A DNA stretch of 64,000 nt from an uncultured Tropicimonas sp. GTDB lineage: Bacteria; Pseudomonadota; Alphaproteobacteria; Rhodobacterales; Rhodobacteraceae. Location of the stretch: assembly GCA_947497945.1 (NCBI GenBank), contig CANMIP010000014.1:86279-150278 (forward strand). Direction: 5' to 3'. This document shows, one piece after another, positions 8,942 to 18,027 of this stretch (position 1 is its first letter; every line of letters begins with the position of its first letter). The notes beneath the pieces were generated by a model. It was not told where the DNA came from. It saw only the letters and a list, made by a program, of their open reading frames with translations, and made no database searches. Both the position numbers and the translations under genes were made by a program.

Positions 8942-10458
8942 GGGGCGATCTGGCGAACGGTGTCGATCACCGATCCGTCTCGGTAGCGGACATGGCCAAC
9001 CACCTTGTCGAGAAAATGCAGCGGCTCGGGCTTGCCGGAGATGGCAATGGCCTTGCGGTAAAGATCCTCGATCGGAACCACCGGCAGGTTCGCCGCCTTC
9101 AGGCGCTCGGCCACGTCGGGCCGGTTCGGATTGACCGCGATGCCGTGATCGGTGACCAGCACGCCGACCGTCTCGCCGGGTGTGACGCGGGTCGTCACGC
9201 TCTCGACCACCGTCGGGATGCGGGTCCGCAGCAGCGGGCCGACGACAATGGAGAGATTGGCGCCGGCGGCCGTATCGGCATGGCCGCCAACGGCGCCGCG
9301 CACGACGCCGTCGGAGCCGGTCAGCACGTTGACGTTGAAATCGAGGTCGATTTCCAGTGCCGAGAGAATGACCATGTCCAGTCGGTCCACGACCGCGCCC
9401 TTGGAGAAGGGGTTGGCGTAGAAATGGGTCGAGATCTCCATGTGTTTGGGCGATTCCGCGAGCGACCGTGCGGCAACCGCGTCGAAGCTCTGGGTGTCGA
9501 TCAGCGTGTCGATCAGGCCCTTCTGGTGCAGGTCCACCATGCCGCCGGTCTGGCCGCCAAGCGCCCAGGCGGCCTTGATGCCCTTCTCCCGCATGCGCCG
9601 CTCCAAGAAGCGCGAGGTGGCCGTGGAAGAGCCGCCGGTGCCGGTCTGCATCGAGAAACCATCCTCGAAATAGCCCGCATGTTCCATGACTTCGGCGCAA
9701 AGCCGGGCGATCAGCAGCTCACGCGGGTTGGTCGTTGCGCGCGCGGCCCCGACCGAGATCTTGGCCGGATCGCCGACCTCCTCGACCTGCACAACCCAGT
9801 CGACCTGGTCCTGCCGGATCGAGGCCGGGGTGTTGGGGAAGGGGACGACCTCTTCGGTCAGCATCACCACCTTGTCGGCATGCATCGCGTCGACCATGGC
9901 GTAGCCCAGCGAGCCGCACCAGGAGCGTCCCGAGGTGCCGTTGGCATTGCCGAACGGATCGCAAGCGGAGACGCCGAGAAAGGCGACGTCGATCTTGATC
10001 TCGCCCTTGTCGATCAGCGCCACGCGGCCGCCATGGGAGTGGAAGGTGACGGGGGTGTCCATAAGCCCGTTGGAGATCGCCTCGCCCAGCTTGCCGCGCA
10101 GGCCGGAGGTGTAGAGCTTTGTTATCACGCCGCTTTCGATATGCGGGATGATCGCGGCATTGGCGCCGAGCAGCGAGGACGGCGCGAGCGTCAGGTCCTT
10201 GAACCCCATCCGCGCCAATGTCTCGACGACGAGGTTGATGACCTTGTCGCCCTCGCGGAAAGCGTGGTGGAAGGAGATGGTCATGCCGTCCTTGAGGCCG
10301 ACACGGCGGACGGCCTCCTCGACGCTTTCGACGATCTTGCGGTCGCCATCGGCCTTCGGGCCGGTGATGAAGGGTGCCTTCGCGTTGAAACCGGCGAAGG
10401 GTTCTAGCCCCTCGGCATGTTCGCCAAGCGCGGCCATCGGGTTACGTTTCGATGCCAT
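8938..10458 (-). CDS. citF: citrate lyase alpha subunit (citrate-ACP transferase)
   Basis: CitF swaps acetyl for citryl on the CitD carrier, the first half of citrate cleavage. At 506 residues it has the usual full length. Recognisable blocks include GLKDGMTISFHHAFREGDKV, SHGGRVALIDKGEIKIDVAFLG, GTSGRSWCGSLGYAM and GTGGSSTATSRF. It follows citE by 5 bases and overlaps citG by 4, in the order citE-citF-citG. It is cytoplasmic. No truncation or missing segment is seen. Confidence 0.95.
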   Translation of the reverse strand: MASKRNPMAALGEHAEGLEPFAGFNAKAPFITGPKADGDRKIVESVEEAVRRVGLKDGMTISFHHAFREGDKVINLVVETLARMGFKDLTLAPSSLLGANAAIIPHIESGVITKLYTSGLRGKLGEAISNGLMDTPVTFHSHGGRVALIDKGEIKIDVAFLGVSACDPFGNANGTSGRSWCGSLGYAMVDAMHADKVVMLTEEVVPFPNTPASIRQDQVDWVVQVEEVGDPAKISVGAARATTNPRELLIARLCAEVMEHAGYFEDGFSMQTGTGGSSTATSRFLERRMREKGIKAAWALGGQTGGMVDLHQKGLIDTLIDTQSFDAVAARSLAESPKHMEISTHFYANPFSKGAVVDRLDMVILSALEIDLDFNVNVLTGSDGVVRGAVGGHADTAAGANLSIVVGPLLRTRIPTVVESVTTRVTPGETVGVLVTDHGIAVNPNRPDVAERLKAANLPVVPIEDLYRKAIAISGKPEPLHFLDKVVGHVRYRDGSVIDTVRQIAP

Positions 10459-10463
10459 GGCGA

Positions 10464-11339
10464 TTACTCCTTGCGCAGGCCGGAGGCGGCCGCCTTGTCC
10501 AGAACGCGACGCGCGTTGTCGACCACGGGCCCGTCGATCATCTTGCCGCCGAGGGCGATGACGCCAAGGCCCTGTTTCTCCGCCTTCTTCGCGGCAGCCA
10601 CGACCCGTTTCGCGTAATCGACCTCTTCCTGGGTCGGCGCGTAGGCGTTGTGGAGCAGCTCGATCTGGCGCGGGTTGATGAGGGATTTGCCGTTGAAGCC
10701 GAGCTTCTTGATCAGCGCGACCTCCTTGAGGAAGCCCTCTTCGTCGTCGAGATTGGAGAAGACCACGTCAAAGGCGTCGATCCTGGCGGCGCGGGCGGCG
10801 TGCAGGACGGCGCAGCGGGCATAGAACAGCTCGGTGCCGTCGCCGCGCTCGGTCTGCATGTCCATCACGTAGTCGAAGCCCGCGAGCGCGATGCCGGTGA
10901 TGCGCGGGGAGGCCTGGGCGATGGCCAGCGCGTTGACCACGCCGGACGCGCTCTCTATCGCGGCCATCAGGTGGGTCGAGCCGACCGCGCGGCCGCAATC
11001 GCGCTCGATCTCCTCGACGGCGGCTTCCAGCTCTTGGACCTGTTCGGGCGTGTCGGTCTTGGGCAGGCGGATCGTGTCGGCGCCGCCGCGGACGGAGGCC
11101 TCGAGGTCGTCGCGGCCAAACGGCGTGTCCAGCGGGTTGATGCGGACGACGCGTTCGATGCCGTCATAGAGCGGCTGCTGCAGCGTGTGGAAGACGAGCA
11201 GCCGGGCGGCGTCTTTCTCGCGCAGGGAGACGGCGTCTTCGAGGTCGAACATCACCGCGTCGGGGCGGAAGAGGAAGGCGGTCGAGAGGCTCGCGGCATT
11301 GGCGCCGGGCACGAAGAGCATGGAGCGGCGGAGTTTCAT
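10464..11339 (-). CDS. citE: citrate lyase beta subunit (citryl-ACP lyase)
   Basis: CitE cleaves citryl-ACP to oxaloacetate and acetyl-ACP. The 291-residue product is an HpcH/HpaI-type TIM barrel: [15 protein letters not shown] at the N terminus, [17 protein letters not shown] with acidic metal ligands, VVRINPLDT, and [13 protein letters not shown] near the end. Its ATG overlaps the last 4 bases of citD. The N-terminal Phe-Val-Pro-Gly and the context separate it from the related malyl-CoA lyases. Confidence 0.95.
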   Translation of the reverse strand: MKLRRSMLFVPGANAASLSTAFLFRPDAVMFDLEDAVSLREKDAARLLVFHTLQQPLYDGIERVVRINPLDTPFGRDDLEASVRGGADTIRLPKTDTPEQVQELEAAVEEIERDCGRAVGSTHLMAAIESASGVVNALAIAQASPRITGIALAGFDYVMDMQTERGDGTELFYARCAVLHAARAARIDAFDVVFSNLDDEEGFLKEVALIKKLGFNGKSLINPRQIELLHNAYAPTQEEVDYAKRVVAAAKKAEKQGLGVIALGGKMIDGPVVDNARRVLDKAAASGLRKE

Positions 11340-11629
11340 TTCAGCGCCTCCCAGTCCATCTTCGTCTCGCCCGCGGCGCGCATCACGGCGGCCTGAAGGC
11401 GGGCGCGGATCGTGCAGTCGAGCGCACCCTTGTCCTGGATGACGATGACCCCCCGCGTGACGCCTAGATGGGCCAGCACCTCTTCGACCGTTGCCCGGAT
11501 CTGCTCGCCGAACTGGTGGATGACCTCGCTCTCGATGGCGATTTCAAGCGGGTCCTCCGAGGGCGAGACTCGAATGAAGAGATCGCTGGATTCGAGCGTG
11601 CCCGCCAGCGCCTCCTGTTTGAGCTCCAT
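11336..11629 (-). CDS. citD: citrate lyase acyl carrier protein (gamma subunit)
   Basis: This 97-residue carrier bears the phosphoribosyl-dephospho-CoA group through which acetyl and citryl groups are shuttled. The N terminus, [19 protein letters not shown], matches the family, in which the modified serine is Ser14 of the ESSD motif. It overlaps citE by 4 bases and begins 45 bases after citC. It is complete in length. Confidence 0.93.
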   Translation of the reverse strand: MELKQEALAGTLESSDLFIRVSPSEDPLEIAIESEVIHQFGEQIRATVEEVLAHLGVTRGVIVIQDKGALDCTIRARLQAAVMRAAGETKMDWEALK

Positions 11630-11674
11630 GTTCCTCTCCTTGATCTGGCCCGCGCTTCGCGGCCCTGTTCGTGT

Positions 11675-12718
11675 TCACGCGCCGGCTTGCACCAACGGGA
11701 CATATTTCGTCTTCAGCAGCTCGTAGGTGGCCGGCGGGACGAGATTTCGGATCCGGTCGAGATCGCCCGAGCGCAGGTGCCGGCGGACCTCGGAGGCCGA
11801 GATCGCGGTGCCGCCATACTCCGTGCGCGGAATCTCGACCACGTCCAGCGCGGGGCCGGCACCGCGCACCGGGTCCTGCAGCCAGACCATCATGTCGTTA
11901 TTGTACTTGTTCGTCGTCGCGCAGAAGGGCTCGGTGCCGACGAAACGGTGGGTGATGCCGAGGGCGGGGGCGATGTGGTTGCGGAACATCAGGAGGTCCA
12001 CCGCCGTGTGGCATTTGCCGACAATGCCCTGATCCTTCAGGAAATAGCAGGAGAAGGTGGCGCGGCTGACCATGTATTGGGAACCCGCATGCAGCGTCAG
12101 GTTGGGGATGCCCTGGATGTTTTCTTCCGCGAGATAGTAGCGGTCCTGGTAGGTGAAGAGGGAGACATCCTCCTTCACCATGAAGAGATGCAACCAGTCG
12201 CACTCCTTCGCCGCCTGTTCGATCAGGTAGCGATGGCCATAGGTGAAGGGGTTGGCATTGGCGACGACGCAGCCGATCTTCGCCCCTTCGACCCGGTGTT
12301 TTTGCAGTTGCTTGCAATAGGATTTGATACCGATGGGGGTGTTCTCCATCAGCACCACCGTGTCCGGCATCTCGACCAGGTCGTAGAAGCCGCAGCCCCG
12401 GAAGAACTCGGCGTTCTTCGGCTCGGTATAGACGTAGAGCGTCGAATATCCGCGCGAATGGGCGAGATAGGTGACCTCCGAGACCAGCGTCAGGCTGAGC
12501 GCGCCGCCGCGATAGTCCGGCAGGATGGCGACATCCTTGATGACATTCTGTTGTAGCCCGGCACAGGCGACGAGTTTCTCGCCATCGCGGCAGACTACGA
12601 AGGCTTCGATGCCGATCTCGTAGAGCAGCCCACATTCGGTCAGGAGCTTCTTGATGTCACGCCGTTCGACATCTTCATCGTCGGGATCGACGGTGTAGAA
12701 TTCGAGATCTTCGGCCAT
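11675..12718 (-). CDS. citC: [citrate (pro-3S)-lyase] ligase
   Basis: CitC acetylates the CitD thiol with ATP and acetate, switching citrate lyase on. The 347-residue product has a GNAT-like N-terminal half (VACAGLQQNVIKDVAILPDYRG) and a C-terminal nucleotidyltransferase-like domain with NANPFTYGHRYL and ISASEVRRHL. It is the first gene of the minus-strand cit operon, so the operon promoter lies in the 393-base region shared with the hydrogenase genes. Confidence 0.94.
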   Translation of the reverse strand: MAEDLEFYTVDPDDEDVERRDIKKLLTECGLLYEIGIEAFVVCRDGEKLVACAGLQQNVIKDVAILPDYRGGALSLTLVSEVTYLAHSRGYSTLYVYTEPKNAEFFRGCGFYDLVEMPDTVVLMENTPIGIKSYCKQLQKHRVEGAKIGCVVANANPFTYGHRYLIEQAAKECDWLHLFMVKEDVSLFTYQDRYYLAEENIQGIPNLTLHAGSQYMVSRATFSCYFLKDQGIVGKCHTAVDLLMFRNHIAPALGITHRFVGTEPFCATTNKYNNDMMVWLQDPVRGAGPALDVVEIPRTEYGGTAISASEVRRHLRSGDLDRIRNLVPPATYELLKTKYVPLVQAGA

Positions 12719-13111
12719 ACCTTGGCACGCCTTCTACTTCGACTCGGCCCGCGTCCTCGCCGGCCTGCGCATCTGCGCCAATGATCCTTTGCGACGCGTT
12801 TCGCACTGCGAAAACTTGCCGCTGCGGACCCGTGTTGCGGCAGGGCATCACAGCCAGCCAAATGCGAGGTGACACTTCGCGACATGGCCTGACGGAGGCG
12901 AATCCCGCAGGGTGTTGACGTCGGGATAGGCGGCAAAGCTGACTGCATCCTGACACGCGCCCCTCTTGGACTGGAAATACCGAAGAATCCTGTCCGTGGT
13001 GGCAAATATGTCGGTATCGGTCCTTACGGTTCGGTGCGACCCGGATCCGGAATGCTGGCGAAACCACGCCCGCGCGGTTTGCCTGCATGTGTAGACATGG
13101 GAGGAAGCCGT
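12719..13111. promoter_or_regulatory. divergent control region between cit and hydrogenase operons
   Basis: This 393-base gap must hold the promoters of both the leftward cit operon and the rightward hydrogenase operon. It contains an inverted repeat TTTCGCA-C-TGCGAAA at 12799-12813, about 80 bases before citC, which could be an operator. A TTGACG at 12915-12920 is a possible rightward -35, but no convincing -10 follows. I saw no clear FNR-type TTGAT-N4-ATCAA site. GGGAGGA at 13099-13105 is the ribosome site of the next gene. Confidence 0.55.
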
Positions 13112-15097
13112 ATGACACAGGTGGTCTATGGCGTTTGGGATGGGGTCGTTCAGGACGGCCAGGAAGGCAGCGCGCCGCTGCCGGAATTGAAAAACTTCGA
13201 ACAGTTCGACGATGGCAATGATATCCGGGCCTTTTTCGGGGATCGCGGCTTCTTCGTCTTCGACGAGAAGGTGAGCCTTGTCGACGCGCTGTTTCACTAC
13301 ATGAACAAGGCGGCCGAGCAGAGCTGCGGCGCCTGCACCCCCTGCCGGATGGGCACGGTTCTGGTGCGCGATGCGCTCGACAAGATGCGCCGCGGGCTCG
13401 ACGCCGATCTCGATTTCGACGAGATCGAGATGCTGGGCGAGCAGATGCGCGAGACCTCGCTTTGCGGGCTCGGCCGAACCTGCGCCGTGTCGCTTCTCGA
13501 CGTGCTGCACAATTTCCGCGAGAAGATCGAGGCCGAGGTCGCGGATCACCGCCCGATCCGTGCCCAGCACGGCATGGCCTACATGACCGCGCCCTGCATC
13601 GAGGCTTGCCCCTCCAAGGTCAACGTGCCGCGCTATATCGACTATATCCGCGACGGCAAACCGGAGAGTTCGCTCGGCGTGCTCTTGCAGAAATACCCGA
13701 TGGCGGCGACCTGCGGCCGTGTCTGCGTGCGCTATTGCGAAATGGCCTGCCAGCGCAAATTCGTTGACGAGGCGGTCGGCATCAAGACCCTCAAGCGCTT
13801 CGTGGCCGATCAGCAGAAAGGCCCCAACGCGCTGAAATTCACCCGAGACATGATCCAGCGGCCACTCGATGACAGCATGAAGGTTGCGGTGATCGGGGCA
13901 GGGCCGGCGGGGATCTCCTGCGCCTATCACCTGCTGCTGCACGGCTATAAAGTCGACGTCTTCGAGAAGGCGGACCAGGCCGGCGGCATGGCGCAGATCG
14001 GCATTCCCTCCTACCGGCTGCCCAAGGATACGCTGGCGATGGAGACCGACATCATCGTCGATCTCGGTGGTCGCTTCCTCTTCGGGCAGACACTCGGACA
14101 GGATTTCTCCATCGATGACCTGTTCCGGCAGGGCTACAAGGCGGTCTTCCTCGGGCTGGGCTGCCAGCAGGGCACGCCGCTTGGCATCGAGGGCGAGGAG
14201 ATTGCGCGGGACGGCTATCATAGCGGCATCGACTTCCTGCTGAAGGTGCATGACCATGTCGACGAGATCGCGCCGCTGAACCTCAAGGGCGAGGTCGTGG
14301 TCGTGGGCGGCGGCAATGTGGCGATGGATTGCGTCCGCTCCGCCATCCGGCTCGGCGCCGACAATGTTCATGTGATCTACCGGCGGACCCGCGAGGACAT
14401 GCCGGCCGATCACGAGGAGATCGTCGCGGCGGATGACGAGGACATCTTCTTCCACACGCTTTGCAACCCGACCCGGCTGATCACCGAGAATGGCAAGGTC
14501 ACCGGGGTCGAGCTGGTCCGCATGGAACAAACTGAGCCCGACGAGAGCGGCCGGCGCAATGTGCGCGCCATTCCCGGCTCCGAATTCACCATGCCCTGCG
14601 ATCACTTCATCGCCGCCATCGGCCAGAAGGTCGAGGACGGGCATGTGATGGAGGGCGACGGGATCGCGCTCGACAAGTGGCAATGCGTCAAGGCGGGGGA
14701 CGGTCTGTCGACCTCGCGCCCCGGCGTCTTCGCGGGCGGAGATTGCGTCACCGGCCCCTCGACGCTGATCTATGCCATGGCCGCCGGTCTCAAGGCCGCG
14801 CGCTCGATCGATGACTGGATCCAGCTCGGCACGCCGCGCTTCTTCAAACGGTCGCGGATGCGGGACCTGATCAACGACAACAAGTTCCTCGGTCGCGACG
14901 TGAACGAGCCGCCGGTGCGCAACGCCTACCGGGTCCACAACCCGGAGCTCGACCCGGATCTGCGCAAGAAGATGTTCGGGGAGGTGGAACAGACGATCTC
15001 GGAGGCCGCGGCCTACAAGGAATCGCAGCGCTGCATGCGCTGCTACAGGATTTATTCCGTCGTCACCCGGCAATCCATCCCGGAAGGAGCGGCCTGA
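13112..15097 (+). CDS. NuoF-like iron-sulphur / GltD-like flavoprotein, predicted NAD(P)H subunit of the hydrogenase
   Basis: The 661-residue product fuses two modules. Residues about 40-135 match the C-terminal [4Fe-4S] part of NuoF, with Cys72, Cys75, Cys78 and Cys118 (SCGACTPCR...C), but the NADH/FMN domain of NuoF is absent. Residues about 160-600 match the glutamate synthase small-subunit family, with Cys ligands at 162, 166, 201, 205, 209 and 213, an FAD motif GAGPAG at 262-267 and a second Rossmann motif VVVGGGNVAMDC. It ends 1 base before hydA. I infer that it exchanges electrons between NAD(P)H and the hydrogenase. The ATG at 13112 is chosen for its strong ribosome site; an in-frame GTG at 13034 lacks one. 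Confidence 0.85.
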   Translation: MTQVVYGVWDGVVQDGQEGSAPLPELKNFEQFDDGNDIRAFFGDRGFFVFDEKVSLVDALFHYMNKAAEQSCGACTPCRMGTVLVRDALDKMRRGLDADLDFDEIEMLGEQMRETSLCGLGRTCAVSLLDVLHNFREKIEAEVADHRPIRAQHGMAYMTAPCIEACPSKVNVPRYIDYIRDGKPESSLGVLLQKYPMAATCGRVCVRYCEMACQRKFVDEAVGIKTLKRFVADQQKGPNALKFTRDMIQRPLDDSMKVAVIGAGPAGISCAYHLLLHGYKVDVFEKADQAGGMAQIGIPSYRLPKDTLAMETDIIVDLGGRFLFGQTLGQDFSIDDLFRQGYKAVFLGLGCQQGTPLGIEGEEIARDGYHSGIDFLLKVHDHVDEIAPLNLKGEVVVVGGGNVAMDCVRSAIRLGADNVHVIYRRTREDMPADHEEIVAADDEDIFFHTLCNPTRLITENGKVTGVELVRMEQTEPDESGRRNVRAIPGSEFTMPCDHFIAAIGQKVEDGHVMEGDGIALDKWQCVKAGDGLSTSRPGVFAGGDCVTGPSTLIYAMAAGLKAARSIDDWIQLGTPRFFKRSRMRDLINDNKFLGRDVNEPPVRNAYRVHNPELDPDLRKKMFGEVEQTISEAAAYKESQRCMRCYRIYSVVTRQSIPEGAA

Positions 15098-15098
15098 C

Positions 15099-16958
15099 AT
15101 GTGCACCGATCTCGACATTCATGCCGACCGCGACCTCACCGAGGCCACCATCGCGCTCACCATCAACGGCCAGCCTTGCAAGGGCTTCCCCAACGAGCCG
15201 ATCCTGCAATGCGCGCGGCGCCATGAGATCTATATCCCGACGCTCTGCGAGATGGACGATATCGACCACACGCCAGGCACCTGTCGCGTCTGCGTCGTCG
15301 ACATCCTCCAGGAGGGCCGCAAGAAGCACCAGACGGTGACCTCCTGCAACACGCCCGTCCGCGACGGGATGGTGGTCGACACCAAGAGCCGCAAGGTGCG
15401 GGACATGCAGCGGCTCCAGGTCGAACTGCTGATGGCCGACCATTTGCAGGATTGCGCGACCTGCGTGCGCCACGGCGATTGCGAGCTGCAGGACCTGGCG
15501 CAATTCGTCGGCCTGACCGAGAACCGCTTCTTCGACCGCGAACGGACGCTGGCGCGCGAGGTGGACTGCTCCTCGCCGGCCCTGATCCGCGACATGCAGC
15601 GCTGCGTGCGCTGCCAGCGCTGCGTGGCCGTCTGCCGCTATCACCAGAAGGTGGACGCGCTGGTCATGGAAGGCACCGGCATCGACCGTTTCGTCGCCTT
15701 GCGCAACGGCTCCGACCAGCTCAACTCGATCTGCGTCAATTGCGGCCAATGCGTGCTGGTCTGCCCGACCGGCGCGCTTGGCGAACGCGACGAGGTCGAG
15801 CGGGCGCTGGACTATATCTGCGATCCGGAAACGGTGACGGTGATGCAATTCGCCCCCGCCGTGCGCGTCGCCTTCGGCGAGGAGTTCGGCATGAAGGCGG
15901 GCTCCAATGTCGAGGGGCATATCATCTCGGCCGCGCGCAAGATCGGCGTGGACGTGGTGCTCGACACCAATTTCGCCGCCGATGTGGTGATCATGGAGGA
16001 GGGGACCGAGCTGCTCGGCCGTCTCAAGGAAGGCCGCCGGCCGACCTTCACCTCCTGCTGCCCGGCCTGGATCAACTATGCCGAGATCCATTTCCCGGAC
16101 ATCCTGCCGCTGCTGTCTTCCACGAAATCGCCGCAACAGGTGCTGTCGCGCATCGCCAAGACCTACCTGCCGGAAAAGATGGGTGTCGATCCGTCGAAGA
16201 TGCGGGTGATCTCGATCATGCCCTGCATCGCCAAGAAGGACGAGGCGACCCGGCCACAGCTCCAGATCGAGGACGGCGTGCCGGAGACCGATGTCGTGCT
16301 GACCACGCGCGAATTTGCCCGCATGTTGCGGCGCGAGGGGATCAACCTTCCGGACCTGGAGCCCTCCAGCTTCGACGACCCCTATATGAGCGAGTATTCC
16401 GGCGCGGGCGCGATCTTTGGTACAACGGGCGGCGTCATGGAGGCGGCGGTCCGCACGATCTATGCTGTGGTCAATGGCAAGGAGCTGGAAAACGTGGAGC
16501 TGGAACAGCTGCGCGGCTTCGAGGGCGTGCGCTCGGCGACGGTCGATCTTGGCGGTCCGGTCGGCGAGGTCAAGGTCGCCATGGTCCACGGGTTGGGCGA
16601 CACGCGGGCGCTGGTCGAGGCAGTGCGCTCCGGTGAAGCGGATTTCGATTTCATCGAGGTCATGGCCTGCCCGGGCGGCTGCGTCGATGGCGGTGGATCG
16701 TTGCGCTCCAAGAAGGCCTACCTGCCGCTGGCATTGGCGCGGCGCGAGACGATCTACAATGTCGACCGCAAGTCCAATGTGCGCCAATCGCACAAGAACG
16801 AACAGGTACAAGCGCTGTATCGCGACTTCCTCGGCGAGCCGAATGGCGGCAAGGCGCATGAGCTGCTCCACACCTCCTATACCGACCGGCGCCGCGAAAT
16901 GGAGCATACGGTCAAGGAGATATGGGACGATCTGAAGATGAGTACCATCGTCTATTGA
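15099..16958 (+). CDS. hydA: [FeFe]-hydrogenase catalytic subunit
   Basis: This 619-residue enzyme should interconvert protons and H2. N-terminal electron-relay sites are all present: a [2Fe-2S] domain (Cys50, Cys62, Cys65, Cys83), a His-Cys [4Fe-4S] site (His115, Cys119, Cys122, Cys128) and two [4Fe-4S] motifs (Cys169/172/175/179 and Cys212/215/218/222). The H-cluster motifs are TSCCPAW (318-324), MPCIAKK (374-380) and MACPGGCVDGGG (522-533), giving ligands Cys321, Cys376, Cys524 and Cys528, plus Cys320 for proton transfer and Lys379. A roughly 20-residue tail follows the usual C-terminal HELLHTSYT. It has no signal peptide, so it is cytoplasmic. The next genes are an ABC transporter; maturases are not in view. 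Confidence 0.96.
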   Translation: MCTDLDIHADRDLTEATIALTINGQPCKGFPNEPILQCARRHEIYIPTLCEMDDIDHTPGTCRVCVVDILQEGRKKHQTVTSCNTPVRDGMVVDTKSRKVRDMQRLQVELLMADHLQDCATCVRHGDCELQDLAQFVGLTENRFFDRERTLAREVDCSSPALIRDMQRCVRCQRCVAVCRYHQKVDALVMEGTGIDRFVALRNGSDQLNSICVNCGQCVLVCPTGALGERDEVERALDYICDPETVTVMQFAPAVRVAFGEEFGMKAGSNVEGHIISAARKIGVDVVLDTNFAADVVIMEEGTELLGRLKEGRRPTFTSCCPAWINYAEIHFPDILPLLSSTKSPQQVLSRIAKTYLPEKMGVDPSKMRVISIMPCIAKKDEATRPQLQIEDGVPETDVVLTTREFARMLRREGINLPDLEPSSFDDPYMSEYSGAGAIFGTTGGVMEAAVRTIYAVVNGKELENVELEQLRGFEGVRSATVDLGGPVGEVKVAMVHGLGDTRALVEAVRSGEADFDFIEVMACPGGCVDGGGSLRSKKAYLPLALARRETIYNVDRKSNVRQSHKNEQVQALYRDFLGEPNGGKAHELLHTSYTDRRREMEHTVKEIWDDLKMSTIVY

Positions 16959-17031
16959 CCCTACGGAAAGAGACGACAGAATTGACGGCGGGGCAGGATA
17001 GCCTGCTCCGCTCGCGCGACAGGAGGACGAA

Positions 17032-18027
17032 TTGACGACATCCAAGCTCACCCGGCGCGCCGCGCTCGGTGGCCTGTTGGGCGCGGGCCTTGCCGCGCCC
17101 GGGCTGATGCGCGTTTCGGCGGCACCGGCCGAGCCGCTGACGCTCTGGGGCATCCCGGCCACGCCCTCGGCGGTCTTCGCCCGGGCCGTATCCTCCGACG
17201 CGCTGCTGAAAGTCGCGCCGGGAACGCAGTTCGATATATGGAAGAGTACCGACCAGATGCGCGCCGGCATCGCGACGGGCGATTTCAAGCTCTTTGCAAC
17301 CTCGACCTATGCTGCGGCGAATTTCTACAATCGCGGCGCCGGGACGGTGATGGTCAATATCGTGACCTGGGGGGTGCTCTACATCATGTCGCGAGACGAG
17401 AGCATCACCCGGATCGAGGATCTCGCGGGCCGCAAGGTCTTGCTGTCCAACAAGAACGAAGCGCCGGACCTGCTCTTCCGCCTCGTGCTGACATGGTCCG
17501 GCCTCGATCCGGACAAGGATGTCGAACTGGAATATGTCGGCTCGCCGGGCGAGGCCGTGCCGCTCTATCTTGCGGGGCGCGGCGATGTCGCGGTGATGCA
17601 TGAGCCCGCGGCGACGGCGGCGCTGGTGCGGGCCGAGGCGGCAGGGCTGCCGCTCTTCCGGGCGCTGGACGTAACCGAGATCTATGGCGCCCATACCGGC
17701 CGGGGGCCGCGCATTCCGCAAGTCGGCCTGGCGGTCAATCCGGAGTTTCTCGCGGAATATCCGGAGATCGTCTCCGCGGCACATGAAGCCTGCGTCGAAG
17801 CAGGCGTCTGGTCGCTCGCGAATCCGGAGGCGGCCGGTCTGCTTGCAAGCGCGCAGCTCCCCCTGCCGCCTGAGCTGATCGCGCAATCCCTGCCATTCGT
17901 GCATCTCGACGTGACGTCGGCGCAGGAGGCCCGGACCGATATCGAGACCTATTTCGGCCATCTGATGAGCCTCGACCCGGGGATTGTCGGCGGCAAGCTG
18001 CCCGATGCGGGCTTCTATTGGGGGTGA
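17032..18027 (+). CDS. ABC transporter substrate-binding protein, NitT/TauT type, Tat-exported
   Basis: The 331-residue product starts with a Tat-like signal (TRRAALGGLLGAGLAAPG) and continues as a periplasmic binding protein of the NMT1/SsuA kind, with a typical WGVLYIMSRDESITRIEDLAGRKVL segment. It starts at a TTG at 17032 with AGGAGG at 17021-17026. The gene is 73 bases after hydA in the same direction and overlaps the permease gene by 4 bases. The substrate is unknown; family members carry nitrate, sulfonates, taurine or thiamin precursors. Confidence 0.82.
   Translation: MTTSKLTRRAALGGLLGAGLAAPGLMRVSAAPAEPLTLWGIPATPSAVFARAVSSDALLKVAPGTQFDIWKSTDQMRAGIATGDFKLFATSTYAAANFYNRGAGTVMVNIVTWGVLYIMSRDESITRIEDLAGRKVLLSNKNEAPDLLFRLVLTWSGLDPDKDVELEYVGSPGEAVPLYLAGRGDVAVMHEPAATAALVRAEAAGLPLFRALDVTEIYGAHTGRGPRIPQVGLAVNPEFLAEYPEIVSAAHEACVEAGVWSLANPEAAGLLASAQLPLPPELIAQSLPFVHLDVTSAQEARTDIETYFGHLMSLDPGIVGGKLPDAGFYWG

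Noticed and set aside
9500..9700. Extended citG frame running through citF
   Set aside because: citF is fully conserved on the same strand in another frame, and the GTG at 8941 overlaps the citF stop as expected for coupled genes.
12848..15118. 756-codon reverse open frame opposite the hydrogenase flavoprotein gene
   Set aside because: The plus strand encodes conserved Cys and FAD motifs; the reverse frame matches no family and has the typical composition of an antisense shadow.
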